Shown here: positions 45,838 through 57,500 of the stretch, piece by piece
How the letters are laid out: the number at the start of each line of letters is the position of its first letter
How positions within the stretch are numbered: the stretch's first letter is position 1
Assembly: GCF_020360975.1 (NCBI RefSeq)
Contig: NW_025408671.1
Location: 434,001-498,000 of the forward strand
Length of the DNA: 64,000 nucleotides
Direction of reading: 5' to 3'
Source of the DNA: Hirsutella rhossiliensis
Taxonomy: Eukaryota > Ascomycota > Sordariomycetes > Hypocreales > Ophiocordycipitaceae
Made by a program: the position numbers and the translations under genes
Notes under the pieces: model-generated
Told to the model about the DNA's origin: nothing
The model's input: only the letters and a program-made list of their open reading frames with translations
Databases searched by the model: none

Positions 45838-45965
45838 CAAGTAATGTCAACCAACCAAGTAAAGCACAGCCATTTCTTCGAGTAAACCAAGTCGAGTAAA
45901 CGGATCCTTCAACCAAGTCAAGTAAGGGTGTCATTTTCTGCTTTACTTGGTTGATGGACACACTG
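45838..45965. repeat. hAT subterminal motif cluster
   Basis: Four or more copies of a CCAAGT-plus-AGTAA type motif (for example ACCAAGTCGAGTAAA, ACCAAGTCAAGTAAG) crowd the last 130 bp, with reverse-complement copies near the left end (43175-43215). Such arrays bind the BED finger of hAT transposases. Confidence 0.65.
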
Positions 45966-46556
45966 GCCCTGTCAAGCGCGGCGAAGGAGCAAATGCAATT
46001 TTCCCGGCTAATTAAAGAGCTTGACATCAAGGTAGAAGGCACCAATGAGCTATGGTGCGATAACCTGCAGACCATCAGGCTCCTGACTGAACTAAGCGCA
46101 AAGCTCAAGACGAACCTTAAGCACATCGATATCCATCGTCACTGGCTTCGACAGGAGGTTCAGGAAGAAAGACTCCAGATCACATGGATCAAGTCTACGG
46201 AGAATCCCGCTGATGGAATGACAAAGGCCCTTCCCAGCAAAAGCACGAAGCTTTTGTCAAGCAGCTAGGGATGCAAGGGAGACCGGTGGCACCAATTGAA
46301 GCCGATGCGCCGGAGGACAGTTTCGACAGTATCACCACCCAGAGAGAGATATAGATGCTCTCCGAGCATCACCCAGGCACGGGATGGACCCATCATTTTG
46401 CTGGTATTGACTTGTTAAAATGCTCCTGGTCACAACACCAAGGAAGACATCATGAAGAGCATCTCCCTCAACGGTAGTAGCCTCACTCGCTGGATATTTG
46501 ATAAGATTGGATGATTCGTCTGTCTCTTTTGCTTGTTTGCCTCACTCACCCAGTGA

Positions 46557-46575
46557 GACCGAGGCAAAGGGGGTG
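46557..46575 (+). promoter_or_regulatory. Polypurine tract
   Basis: GACCGAGGCAAAGGGGGTG lies directly before the 3' LTR, in the position used to prime plus-strand DNA. Confidence 0.7.
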
Positions 46576-46864
46576 TGTCAGAGGGAGCAGACTGACGGTC
46601 TAATCCGCACACGTATAAACTCCGGTGAAAGAGGCAGGTCAGACACAAGGACTTGAGTCAGGTATCGATACAGTAGAGGAACATTGCCCTAATCGGGATA
46701 CACGGGAATTGGCACTGATTCAGGGCCACCACGGGTCCCAGATTGGTATCTATTCGTATAAATACCCCCTCAATGTCGCACAGATAGATAAAAAACATGC
46801 ATCATCGTTTGGACTCAATTGTGCCTGCCCTTATCCTTCCGCCCGCGCTCTCAGCTTGCTGAGA
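46576..46864 (+). repeat. 3' LTR
   Basis: 289 bp, matching the 5' LTR, and followed by the ACTCC duplication at 46865-46869. It carries the TATAAAT box at 46757-46763 in the same orientation as the downstream P450 gene. Confidence 0.93.
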
Positions 46865-47030
46865 ACTCCGTAAACCCCGCGTAGACTCCGATAATCAACC
46901 CTCCGCGGCATCCTTACAGCCTGGTGGCTTGTCGTCGAGTCAGTATCTTCCCTCCAGACCAAGACAGGCCAGCTACCCCAGGTCGACATCTACCCGGTCT
47001 CTGCAGCCGTCTGCAGTTCCAGGGTCCGAA

Positions 47031-48670
47031 ATGGCGCAAGAGGCCGTCTTCCTCGCCGTCTTACTCGTCACCGGAGCGTACCTCGCCTGGTCCCTCGCCG
47101 AGTCCTTGTCGGTCCGCACCGCCGGCCGCGCCCTTACACCCTACGCCGCGTCCTGCTCCTCGCCTCTGTGGCTCGCCGTCCTTCTCGTTCCGGTCCTGCT
47201 CGTGTCGCGGGAGCGGTATAGTCTGCTACGTAAGACGCGCATCCACAAGACCCAGCCGGCGCCCGTCTTCCCGCACCGCGACGCGGTTCTGGGCACTGAC
47301 TGGGTGCGGCTGGTGAAGACGTCGCTGCAAACCAACTCGCTGCTCGAGACATGGCACGGGCTCTTTATGAACTCGGTCGGCAGCACCTTTTGGGTCAACG
47401 CACTCGGCAGCTGGGTGCTTATGACGTGCGACCCAGAGAACGTCAAGGCGGTCCTGGCCGACCAGTTCGAGGCCTGGCCTATCGCCGGGATGCGGCAACG
47501 GGCCCTGTCGCTCGTCCTCGGCCCGCACGCCATCTTCTCCACCAACGCCGACCAGTGGGCCCGCGCCCGGGCACTGATCCGGCCGAGCTTCGTGCGCAAC
47601 CAGATCGCCGACCTTGAGTGCATGGACCGGCATGTTGAGAACTTGCTGGCGAAGCTATTGCCACCGCGTGGCCGAGGAGAAAAGGTGGACCTCCAGGTGC
47701 TCTTCTATATGTTTACTATGGATATGTCGACCGACTTCATGTGAGCCGGCAAGCCCATTTCCGAGTCTTGCTCAGCGTTGGAGCGCGCCCTGTGTGTGGC
47801 CATGCTGCTGACTGGCCAAACCAGGTTTGGCCACTCGATACACATGCTCGTTAGCCCGAGCAAAGAAGCCGTCGAGTTTACCAAGGCTTTTGACTACGCC
47901 CTCCTCTCCGCCACTAGCCGCGCCCGCATGGGATGGCTGCTGACGCTGCTGCCGGATAAGAGGCTCGACGAGTCCGTGGCCCGGTGCCGGACCTTTATTA
48001 GCCGTCATGTGGCGGCAGCGCTGGCGCAGGATAAGGTCAAGGAACGGCCGTATGTCTTTATGAACGAGCTGCTCGACTCGGGCGCCACGCACGAGCAGAT
48101 AACAGACCAGCTGCTGGCCATGATCCTGGGCGGCCGCGATACGAGCGCCAGCACTCTGAGCAGCCTGTTCTGGAAGCTCGCGCGGCGGCCCGAGGTAGTG
48201 CGCAGCCTCCGAAGCGAGCTGGCCGGGCTAGATGGGAGACGGCCGACGTGGGAAGACCTCAAGGGGCTCAAGTATCTCAACAACGTGCTCAAGGAAGGTC
48301 CGTATGCTCGATGCCTCTCGGCGCCGCCGTGATGCTGCCAGTCACTGACGAGGAGATGCGCGAGCAACGATGCAGCCCTGAGGCTCTGGCCCCCTGTTCC
48401 CTCCAATATGCGGACCGCTAGCAGGGACATGATCCTCCCTCGGGGCGGCGGCCCTGACGGCAAGTCCCCTCTTTTCGTCCCCAAGGGCACGGAATGCCGC
48501 TATAGCACCTATAGCCTGCAGCGCCGCAAGGACATTTACGGCGAGGATGCAGAAGAGTTTCGCCCCGAGCGGTGGGAGACGCTCCGAACGTCGTACGTTG
48601 TTGCTCTTCCTCTTTACTCTTGCATGGTGAACAGCTTTCGAGGGTAGAAGCCCTACTTGTCATTGGCATT

Positions 48671-48725
<55 letters not shown>

Positions 48726-49015
48726 ATTTCTTCTTGATCCCCTCTCTTTTTGGCGTACGGGGCTGACTGGGCAACAGCTGGGAGTACGTGCCATTCAGCG
48801 GAGGCCCGCGAATCTGCATCGGCCAGCAGTTCGCGCTAACCATGATGTCCTACCTCACGGCGCGCTTCTTCCAGGTATTTGATAAGATGGAAGGTGGGGA
48901 CGAACTTCCGATGGCGCAAATGGCGAGCTCGACCATCAGTCTGGTCAATGGATGTTGGGTGAGCCTGACGCCGGCCTCAGGCTACCGCTGTGACGCGGCC
49001 GTGAAGCAGATCTGA
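47031..49015 (+). CDS. Cytochrome P450 (number 2), CYP52-like
   Basis: Four exons, 47031-47740, 47825-48297, 48376-48592 and 48778-49015, give 545 residues. Two hydrophobic N-terminal segments ([18 protein letters not shown] and [14 protein letters not shown]) anchor it in the endoplasmic reticulum. [20 protein letters not shown] is the C-helix, [15 protein letters not shown] the I-helix oxygen site, KEALR the ExxR (spanning intron 2), FRPERWE the PERF motif and [14 protein letters not shown] the heme loop with its Cys. The pattern is that of CYP52-type alkane/fatty-acid omega-hydroxylases and fungal relatives (CYP539, CYP584). The frame is open upstream to 46929, but ATG 47031 places the anchor correctly. 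Intron 3 contains a (TC)24 microsatellite. The copia 3' LTR ends 166 bp upstream of the start. It appears intact. Confidence 0.88.
48675..48722. repeat. (TC)24 microsatellite in P450 intron 3
   Basis: An uninterrupted TC dinucleotide array of 48 nt inside the 185-bp third intron, upstream of its branch region (GGCTGACTGG). Confidence 0.95.
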
Positions 49016-49429
49016 GCAGCTTTGACGATTCTCTGCAATGCCTTGCGACTCGGCCTTGGATTCAAGACAAGTTCATGCAACGATAGATTGGATAAGCTAG
49101 TTGTTGCGAGGCTAATCCGCTGTTTAACATCCAGTCTGCCCCGGCGAGGCTGACTGGCGCATGCCCTTCAACAATTTCCCGCATCGACAAACCAGTAAAA
49201 GCAACCAAGGCCTCCCTTATTCCCCCAAGTGCTCGCAGGATTGATTGTCTTGCCCGAAACAATATCCTTCACCGGGAGCTCCGCCTTTTTTAAAATTCAT
49301 CATCTATAGCGTCTTCTTAGAAATCCTGTCTTCTCCAGTCAGCGAGTCGGTCGCACTTGCGGGTAGCGCACCTCTTTTGCTGACCTCTCTTGAGGCGACC
49401 TCCTCCACTCGATCGACAAGACCTTAAGT

Positions 49430-50741
49430 CAAGGCTTTGCCAGGGTTCATCTGCAAGGACAACATGGCACTTTCGTCGGTATCCTGCCGTCGCCGTTGCC
49501 CTACCCTTATGGGTTCGCGAATATCCTCTGTAAAGCTGCTGTCCAGCGCGTTGTAGATTTCCGCAGTTATAAACCGGATCCCTGAGGGGCTGAAGACGCC
49601 ATCCTAGCGGCCGTGCAAGTAAATCTGGCCATTGTCCGGATGAATTGGGATAAAGTCGCCGTGCGTCCCGACATTATCATATCGGGCAACCCGTCGTCGT
49701 GTATTGGAGATAGCACAAGTCTTCCGGCGGATACCTCAGCGTGTCTCAATGCAGATTCGATTCCTTCTGGTTGTTGACAAGGATCCCACCCACAGTGTTG
49801 AATGCATTTCAGCGCCCCTAGTTCTGCAGTGTCAGCCCTGTCACCCCCAAGCGCTCGCAGATGCCAGGCTACCTATTGTTCCGGACGTGTACACGATGAG
49901 AAACGAGTCGCGGAAGTCGACTCGCTCGAAGTGGAGGCCGCCATCAGCTCCGGCCGAGGTCAGAAAGCCGGCCAAGGTCTCGGCTCGGGGGGACCCTGGA
50001 GACATTGGCGGGCTTCTCGTGCCACCGGTGCATGCATACAGGACCTTGAAACTCTTCAACACCCTTCATGCCGGCTTGAATTTCAATCATTTTGGGCCGA
50101 ATATCAAACTCCCTGCCGTTGTATACCGACCAGTCGTCGACGAAGACGTATTTGGGCTTGATTGCACTAACCGCTCAAGAGCGCTCGACCTTCCCAAGTC
50201 AGTCGACGAACCGCTGAAAGTGCCGCCGATGCAAGTATTTGCGTAGAAAACCGTCGTTGTGTCGAACGAGTTCGAGGCCACAATAGTAACTGGATCGCCT
50301 TTCGTAATACCCCGTGCACGCATGGCGTTTGCGAGAAGTCCGACGTGCTCTCTCAGAATTCTCCAAGTGAAGCTCCTGACTTCGGAGAAACATTCCCTGA
50401 CTTCCGTATAGGCCCACGGCGTTGTCGGCTTTACGGTGTGTCGTTGCCTGGCTTGGGCATTTCGGATATGGCGAGAAGAGCATGTTTTCGACAAAGTTGC
50501 ATTTTACCCTGTCAAACCATCCGGGGACCGCGTTCATGCGCGCTGTGTCATCAAAGACTCGGTCGTGCGCTCTGGAGTTGATGATGGGATATTCACGGAA
50601 CAGTTGTTCCCAAAGCCCAGCAGTTTTCTCTACGGGCCATTGAAGCAACTCATCCCAAGACCGTAGGTTGAGGCCGTGCGCATGAACTCCCAAGCAAGCG
50701 TCTTCTGGGGCTCCGGGTGCTCCCAGAGCCTTCGAAGCCAT
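49430..50741 (-). pseudogene. Acetoacetyl-CoA synthetase-like pseudogene
   Basis: Read on the minus strand from about 50741, frame pieces carry ACS N-terminal signatures: WDELLQWPVEKTAGLWEQLF, PIINSRAHDRVFDDTA, VPGWFDRVKCNFVENMLFSP. After a frameshift come VRSFTWRILREHVGLLANAMRARG and VTIVASNSFDT, then the AMP-binding loop FLIVYTSGT near 49880. It resumes with VGTHGDFIPIHPDNGQIYLHGR-stop-DGVFSPSGIRF near 49600 and ends with REPIRVGQRR...MNPGKALT near 49434. Several frameshifts, one in-frame stop and a missing central part (the whole is about 1.3 kb against the usual 2 kb) show decay. The intact family activates acetoacetate to its CoA ester. It is flanked by elements on both sides. Confidence 0.8.
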
Positions 50742-51164
50742 ATTGAGGCCGCATCCATGTTGTCAGGGTGCGCCGAGAGTTTTGCGCTGGACGAGCGAGG
50801 GGGAATCTGAGACTACCAAAGGGCTCGCGGTACCTAGAGCCTTATCGTGACCAGAAAACTTGTCTTCGATAATTCGTTGCGGTTTCTGTCTTTCGTTGTC
50901 TACACCGCCCTGTAGTGGACGGCTTAACCCGTACGGACCTGTCGGCATTGGCAAGTATCATGCCAAAGACAGAGTGTTTATGTCTCCCTAGGTCACGGAC
51001 ACACCATCATGCGTCGCTTCCGCGCTTAGATTGGTTGCAAAGAGCTTCGCCGACTATTCATGAGCGTCAGCTATGCAAAGGAACGTGTGGCGTCGCCAGA
51101 AAGAGGCCTCTGCAGTGCTACGTGTCGACAGCTACATGTAGGCCGGTTTGAGAAATACTCTTGT
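50742..51164. other. Intergenic, nothing recognised
   Basis: No gene or known repeat was recognised up to the short tandem repeat that may mark the left limit of the Helitron region. Confidence 0.45.
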
Positions 51165-51204
51165 GCCTTGAGGAACGAAAGGACTTTGCCTTGAGGAACG
51201 AAAA
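51165..51204 (+). repeat. Tandem GCCTTGAGGAACGAAA units, left flank of Helitron region
   Basis: Two copies lie at 51165-51180 and 51188-51204. The 17-base form GCCTTGAGGAACGAAAA recurs in inverted orientation at 60458-60474, so the pair brackets RepHel copy 1 and the opposite-strand ORF region. Confidence 0.75.
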
Positions 51205-51599
51205 GGCTCTTCTGGACGCGAAAAAAACCCCAAAAACCCCCAAACCTACTTTACCCTCGAAACCCTTGGCTTCTGATTGGAGAACCCATCTTGGCTGCTG
51301 ATTGGAGAGCTTTTAAATCCCGGCTTCCCTTTGGTCGCTTAATGATTACTTACCCTTTTCGTCCTAGCCCTTTTGTTTCGCCTTCCGGCGCAGTTCGCCC
51401 TCTCCGGTCCTGCCAGCGACCTAACCTCGCGACTAGGACTCAGCTCCTCGTGAAACCGGTTTTTGGCCTTTTCCGACCAAACCCTCTCCCGCACCCCTGA
51501 CACGAGCATGGTGCCGTCCAGCGCCCTGCGCCCGGCATCGCGATAGCTACACGTCCAGGCCCGTGCCTTTAGAGTCCAGGGAATCAACGTCTAGCCATC

Positions 51600-54500
51600 C
51601 CGAGGCCTCGCGGACAGTCTTGTCGCTCAGCTGGCCCAGCCTCGCTTCTGCGTCTGTCATCTCGTCTGGCACCTTGTTGCCCACCAGGTCCCTCTCCGCA
51701 ATTTCGAGACCAGCATAATGCCGTCCAGCGTCGGGCAGCGAGACAGCTGCACGTACAGGCTGTACGGGTCGCACTGCGAGGACACGGCGCGTCCGTCGAT
51801 GTTTGACGTCCGCGTTCCCCGCAGCTCCAGAGCTACACGCTCGAGCGTCCTGCCCTGCACTTTATAGTCTGTGCACGCGAAGGCTGCCGTACAGGGCAGG
51901 CCCTTTCGGCTGACGTCGTTCTGCTGCCACGGCCTCTTTCGCTGGCACTGTATTTTGACCGTCATGGGCGTCAACAGGACCGTGCCTGGCGGCATCCCGA
52001 CGAAGTGAACGTCGTTCGTCGTCTCCGACTCCAGCATTATCCCCGCCGGCGGCCCGAAATGGACCGTCGTGTCTGCCGTGATACGATGCCCCGGGTACGA
52101 CTTGTCGAGGACGACCTCCAGCGCCGTGTAGCCGGCGCCGTTCACCAGCTTTAGCCCCTGATGGGTGTTATGGTTCACGACGACCGGCATCCCCGGCACG
52201 AACATGAAGACGGCCGGCACCGGGATCGCGCTGTCGTCGCCCTGGTTCAGCATCATGATGGCCTCTTCCTCCGTCGGCAGGGCCTCCTTCCACGTATGAT
52301 CCGAGATGAAGATGCGCATCACTGACCGCTGCTGGGCCCGGAACGCCAAGCTGGCCTCCATGTTGAGGTTCCACCGGTTCCTGTTCAGCGGCGTCACCAC
52401 GGTGATGCACGTCTCCCACGGGATCCGCCTGCCTTCCCGGTAGCATCTTGAGTTGAGGAGGTCCAGATCCGAGCGGTCCTGCACGCCCAGTCGAATCCGC
52501 CTTAGCAGCCTCTGCAATTCCGGATCTCCGCGGCGCGCACCTGCTCGTCCAGCATGACCGTGGTCGTGAATCTCTTCCACAACGCGTGCGCCTTGTCGTG
52601 CTGGTGCCGTGTCTCGGCCTTGAAGGAGCTGTCTACGTCCCACGAGACGGCGGTGCTGGGGAGGAGGATCGAGCGTTCTTGGACGGGGCGGAATTGGTGG
52701 AAGTCTCCGCAGAAGAGGACGATCGGAATACCTCCAAAATCCTGGTGCGACCCGCGCAGCCGGCAGAGCTGCTCGTTCACCGCGTGTAGCGTCCGCGCCC
52801 CGAGCATGCTCACCTCGTCGATGACGAGCACGTCCTTCTCCTGCCAGTCCATCCGGGATTGCCCGTCGACGAACCGCTCCGCCTGTTTCGGCAGTCGCAC
52901 CCCGTCGAGATCCTTGGCCGCGTTTGCGGCTGCCGCGAGATCTTTCGAGAACCCGCAGGCGGAGTGGATCGTAATGCCGTTGATCCGCGCTGCTGCCGTC
53001 CCCGACGTCGCCGTTATCATCAGACGATTCGATTGATCCTTGGACGCGAAGAGCTCGACGAGCGCCTCGATGACTCGTGACTTGCCCGTTCCGCCCTCTC
53101 CACCGACGAACTGGCACAGCTGGCGTACGTTGCTTTTCTCCCCGCGCCGTATCAGGTCAAGCTGGCGGCATATAATTAGGAAGGCGATCGCCTGCTTCTT
53201 GTTTAGCGTGAGCCGCGCTGCCAGGGCCTTGCCCGCCTCGAGGAAGGAGGTTGAGGCACCGAACCGGATCTCCATTCCCGCGCTGGCCCCCGCTACTCCT
53301 TCCTCGAGCTCCGCTGCCGTCATCTGGACGTCGTCATCCCCGAAACCCGTGAGCACGCCCGCACCGCCGCGCGGCGACCAGTCACCGGTGCCGTGGACAG
53401 GCTTTGTATGCCCCGTATCATCTTCTCCTCTCCCTGGATGCGCGGATTTGCTGCGACTTTATGGCCCTAACCTCACTTTGCGGCGGTATGGTGGCTCCGG
53501 AGAATGCCCGCCCGGGATGTTGATTCGTCTTGGGCCCCGTTCGGGTAGTATTGTGGCCTGGACCTCGGAAGAAGAGGACAGCGCCGATTGCTGAAATCGG
53601 CTGAGCTCCTGCATCATCGCCGTGAGCTCCGGCGAGCCGGCCGTGATTTGGTTCGGCCCGATCGAGCTTCTGACAACGTCGATTAGGCGATTCGTGCTTC
53701 CCGCACTGTCGGCCTGGTATCCCGATCCGGGCTCGACACCCACCTCCCCGGTGCCGTCCTCGTCCGGACGTACTGCCGTGGGGTCGCCGTCACCGGACGA
53801 GGCCGCCCACTGCCGTGCGTCCCGCTTTGCATCTTCGGCCGACCGTCGCAGCAACTGCACGTTATCGACGAAACATGATATCCTCGGGGCCAGGGCTGCT
53901 CGTTGCCGCCCCATATGCAGTTGATGTCGCCCTTTCTTCGTCTAAGAAAGACTCCACGGCACGAACAGCGCAAGATGCTGCACAGCCGCTCTTCGCCATG
54001 GAAATTAGCCTTCTCGACCCGGCGCCTCCGGCCCGTCGACGACAAACGCACCTTCGGTAGCACGACCCTTCGTCGTCTTCGTCGAAATCCTTGCTCAAAT
54101 ACCCGTCGAGGCAGACCGTGGCCTGCTTGCCCGGTCGCCTGAGCACCTGCGCCCAACGGCCTCCCGGAGCCCAGCCGCTCTCGAACGGGACCTCCCCCCA
54201 GCCGGCGGGCCCCTCGTCCCTTTCGTTGCGCTTCAGCCTGACCAGCGAAACGTAGTCGTAGAGACACAGCCCTCGAAGGACGTCTCCCCGATGACGGTAT
54301 GCCTCGACACGGCAAATCCTCTGGCCTGCTTCTTCGACGAGTATTGACTCGTCCACAGAGCCATCTGCAACGGCTGCGCCGCTTTCTCGTCGAAGGTGCG
54401 GCCATTGTCGGAAGACTTGCCAGTAGAGCAACGATACGTTCAGGAACGCCCAAGCACTGCCATTCGTCAGTTCAGTCGCGCATCCCAGGAGGTCCGCGAC

Positions 54501-57500
54501 GACCTCGACCTGCGATAACGGCCTCTCCGTAAACACGCGATTCGCCACCTTCATCAGGAACTGCCGTGTCTTATTCTGCCTGCCATCGTCACCGGCACCA
54601 CTGTCTCCACGAACCTCCGCGCCGTCGGCCATTCCGTCACCTGCCCTGGGAGGCAAGAGATCCGCGGCGGCGGCGACGCGCTTCCATACAGGGTCCTCCA
54701 CCTTGGTCGCATAGTTTGTGACGTAAAGATGAGGCCATCTTCTTACGCTGTGTGACGATGAAAGATATGTCATGGTTGTGGCGAAGCCCCACGGCAATGG
54801 CCTTGTTCCACCGATTCACCATGCTGTGCGACCTCCGAATCCGCAGCACGCCGTCTCCCGTGAAGGCCGTCTCGTCGACCAGTCCCCACGGCGCCTTGAA
54901 ACGACATAAATCGCCCTTGCGCCCCCCTTTGCCCAGCGAGTACTTGACGCAGGTCGGGCTGTGGGTATGGATCTGCGTCGCGCCGGCACAGAAGTTCGCT
55001 TCCTCGTCGAACGAGGCTGAAAATTGCCGTTCGTCGCCCAGAAATTGCGATATATCTGACGTCACCGATCGCTCGGCCTGCATTGCGCAGAAGCCTTCCT
55101 GGTCCAGATCCTGTCTTGTTCGTCAGCTTTCTCGGCTTTGACAGACGGAGGACGCAGGTCAACACGCCGGCCCCGCTCATACCTCGGAAAAGACACTGTC
55201 GACGTATCTGACGATGCGTTCTCGGTATGCCGCTTGATCCTCGCCGTCGATATCGGCAAGCATCGAGCTTAGATGCACGTTGCCCTGCAGCCAGAGCAGT
55301 CCGTGAACATGGAGCGCTCCACGCTCGTTGGTCTCGACGGCACCGTAATAGTGGCTGATGCGCCCGAACACCGACTCTCGCCCACTCTCACGTAATGTTC
55401 GAAGAACAACGTCATTTCTCGGTGGAAGAATTCGGCCGAGCTTAACGGGTCCGAGATGGCCAGCCGCGCACGTTTGAACGCCTTGTCGAGGCCTTGCAGG
55501 AATGCCTCGGCCGCTGCGGGATCACGTGTGCGGTATGCCGCCAGTCTCAGCTTCACCGGGTTCGTGATGTCGTTCGGGTTGAGCGTGAACCAGATTGCAG
55601 GCACGCCACGACATAAGATGAGTGACTGGATCTTGCGCCGCATGCTCAGACGGAGCTCCCTCGACATGGGCTGCCGATAGCCGTACAGCGAAAGGCATCT
55701 TAGAAGCTCCTTGACGCCATCGTCGGTAGTCTTGCCCGACGTCTCCAGCTCCGCCCTGGCGGCCGCTAACCTATCCGCTGTCAGCGACCGTACGATGCGC
55801 TCCACCTCGGCGAAGTTCTTCCGCGTCGCGCTGAGCATGCTGACCCGACGATTCTTCGACCGCACATCCATATTGAAAACGAGAAACGAGAAGATGGTAT
55901 GCGTCGCGAATCGGCCACCATGGCGCCGCAGCACAATGCCGGCCCAGGTCCGAAGGCTTATGTTCCGAGACGACAGAAGATCTCGCGCCGCCGTCTCTTC
56001 TCCAGCAGCCGTACCCCGCCAATTGACCGGCCCCTCGGGTCCTAAGATGACTTCCTCCGCGAGCCGTGGTCCTCCAAATCCGAACGGCAGTAGGGTGGGA
56101 AAGGTCTTGGCGAAGAACGAGGCGTCGAGCGAGTCGGCGAATTCGTCTCCGCGACAAACGTGGATGTATGGCTCGCGGACATCCGTGCCTTCTTGACCCG
56201 CCTCCGCCGACCTTATCCATGCCCTCGGCCCCTTGCGGTCGTTCTCGGCCCCATCGCCACCCACGGCATTGCACGCAAAGCGGAGCTTCTCTGCGTCCGA
56301 CACTTCCGGCGGTCCGTCCAATGCAAACATGCCGGAAGAGGTGATCTCGTTGATCGTTTTGGCTCTGTCATCGGGCTCAGCATCGTCAGTCCCGTCCGCT
56401 CCACTCCCTCGGATTCTCGACTCCCCTGTCCAATACGTCTTGTCCTTGGAGGAGCTGGGCGAGGACTCCTTCGATCTCCGCCGGACTATCGTCGTCCATG
56501 GCCCGCTCTGCGGGCGGCACGACCTGCGCCGTTCGCGTCTTCTCCCACGCAGACGGCTCGTTCCGCTCCATGCGGTCGTAGACCACCCGCGGCACACCGT
56601 GTGATGGTGTTCCCCAGCTATCCATTTCCGCCCTATCAATCTCAATATCGGCGTAATGGGGGTTATTCTTCTTCAACCAGATAAGCGCTCTCTCGACGAC
56701 TTGACGCCTCACCGACAAGAGACCCGATAAGTCGCACGGTGCTGGCTTCTCCGCGCCCTGCCACGAGACGTGGATCTCGTCCATTGTTTGCCAGAGCGGG
56801 TGCGGGAGCACCCTTCTCGCCAGCTCCTGCACGTTGTTTGGAAACACCGTGATGTGGCCCTTGACATGTCTCGGATACCTCACTGCCTGCGTCTGCCCGC
56901 CCGGAATGTTATACCTCGTCACAAAGCCGTAACACGAGTTCAACGAGATGAGCTTCTCTTCGACCGGCGTCAGCCCCTTCAGCTCGTCGGGGAACATGTG
57001 CTCGCATCCGAGGCGACTGTGAAGGTGGACCGCCGACGACAGGCTCCCGCGCCCCAAGCATCGGGCACACTCCACACAAACCGAGACGGGCTCACCCCCG
57101 GGAAAGCAGCTTCGGCACGCAAATGGTGAGCGCTCACCCCGAGGAACGGGACTTGATAGCCACTGATCCCACGGAATCTCCCTCAACTCCTTCCTTGTAC
57201 GCTTGCGGTAACACAGCCTGCAGGTCATTATCGGCAAGGTGCTCACATCGTGGAACGCCCGATAAAACTTTCGCACCGTCGATACCTTCCTCTCATGCGG
57301 TATTGGTGTGCACCAGGTTTGCTCCTTAGACAGCCTTTCCTTCGCGACGAATTCCCCTTCGAGGTAAAGCAAGACACTGGCCAAATCCTCTGCCTGCAGC
57401 TCACTCCTCCTCTGCCTCGGATGGCTTCCTCGAGTACGTTTCGTCGGGGTCTGGTCTCGGTCACGCTGGCGGTTCCTCTTTCTCTGTTCTACGGCCTGCG

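Larger units (their letters stand above)
43159..45965 (+). mobile_element. hAT-family DNA transposon nested in copia
   Basis: 2,807 bp. Terminal inverted repeats of about 23 bp (CAGTGTGTCCATCAAYCAAG...) differ at one position. The insertion is flanked by 8-bp duplications GCCCTGTC at 43151-43158 and 45966-45973, diagnostic of hAT. Both ends carry repeated CCAAGT/AGTAA subterminal motifs. It encodes a BED-finger hAT transposase that is now broken. Confidence 0.95.
42680..46268 (+). pseudogene. copia RNase H, split by the hAT insertion
   Basis: The left part (42680-43158) has YLSLIGSILHPAIHTRPD, ASDSSFADNPETRKSSQGY and TTSSTEAELLALS. The coding sequence is interrupted by the hAT element and resumes at 45974 with SAAKEQMQFSRLIKEL, NPADGMTKALPS and a stop at 46268. 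Removing the hAT and one 8-bp duplication joins the two parts in frame at ALSSAAKE. Confidence 0.85.
38193..46864 (+). mobile_element. Ty1/copia LTR retrotransposon, with nested hAT
   Basis: The full element is 8,672 bp, or 5,857 bp without the hAT insertion and its duplicated 8 bp. It has LTRs of 289 bp, a primer-binding site just inside the 5' LTR, a purine-rich tract before the 3' LTR and coding order gag - protease - integrase - reverse transcriptase - RNase H. Integrase before RT defines the copia superfamily. ACTCC target duplications flank it. The two LTRs look identical, which indicates a recent insertion, yet gag-pol is split over several frames. The copy is therefore probably non-autonomous and was mobilised in trans, or was broken soon after insertion. 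Confidence 0.95.

Noticed and set aside
25828..49015. A secondary-metabolite gene cluster made of two P450s, a Zn2Cys6 factor and a dioxygenase
   Set aside because: No backbone synthase (PKS, NRPS, terpene cyclase) is present, spacing is wide, and a retrotransposon separates the P450s.
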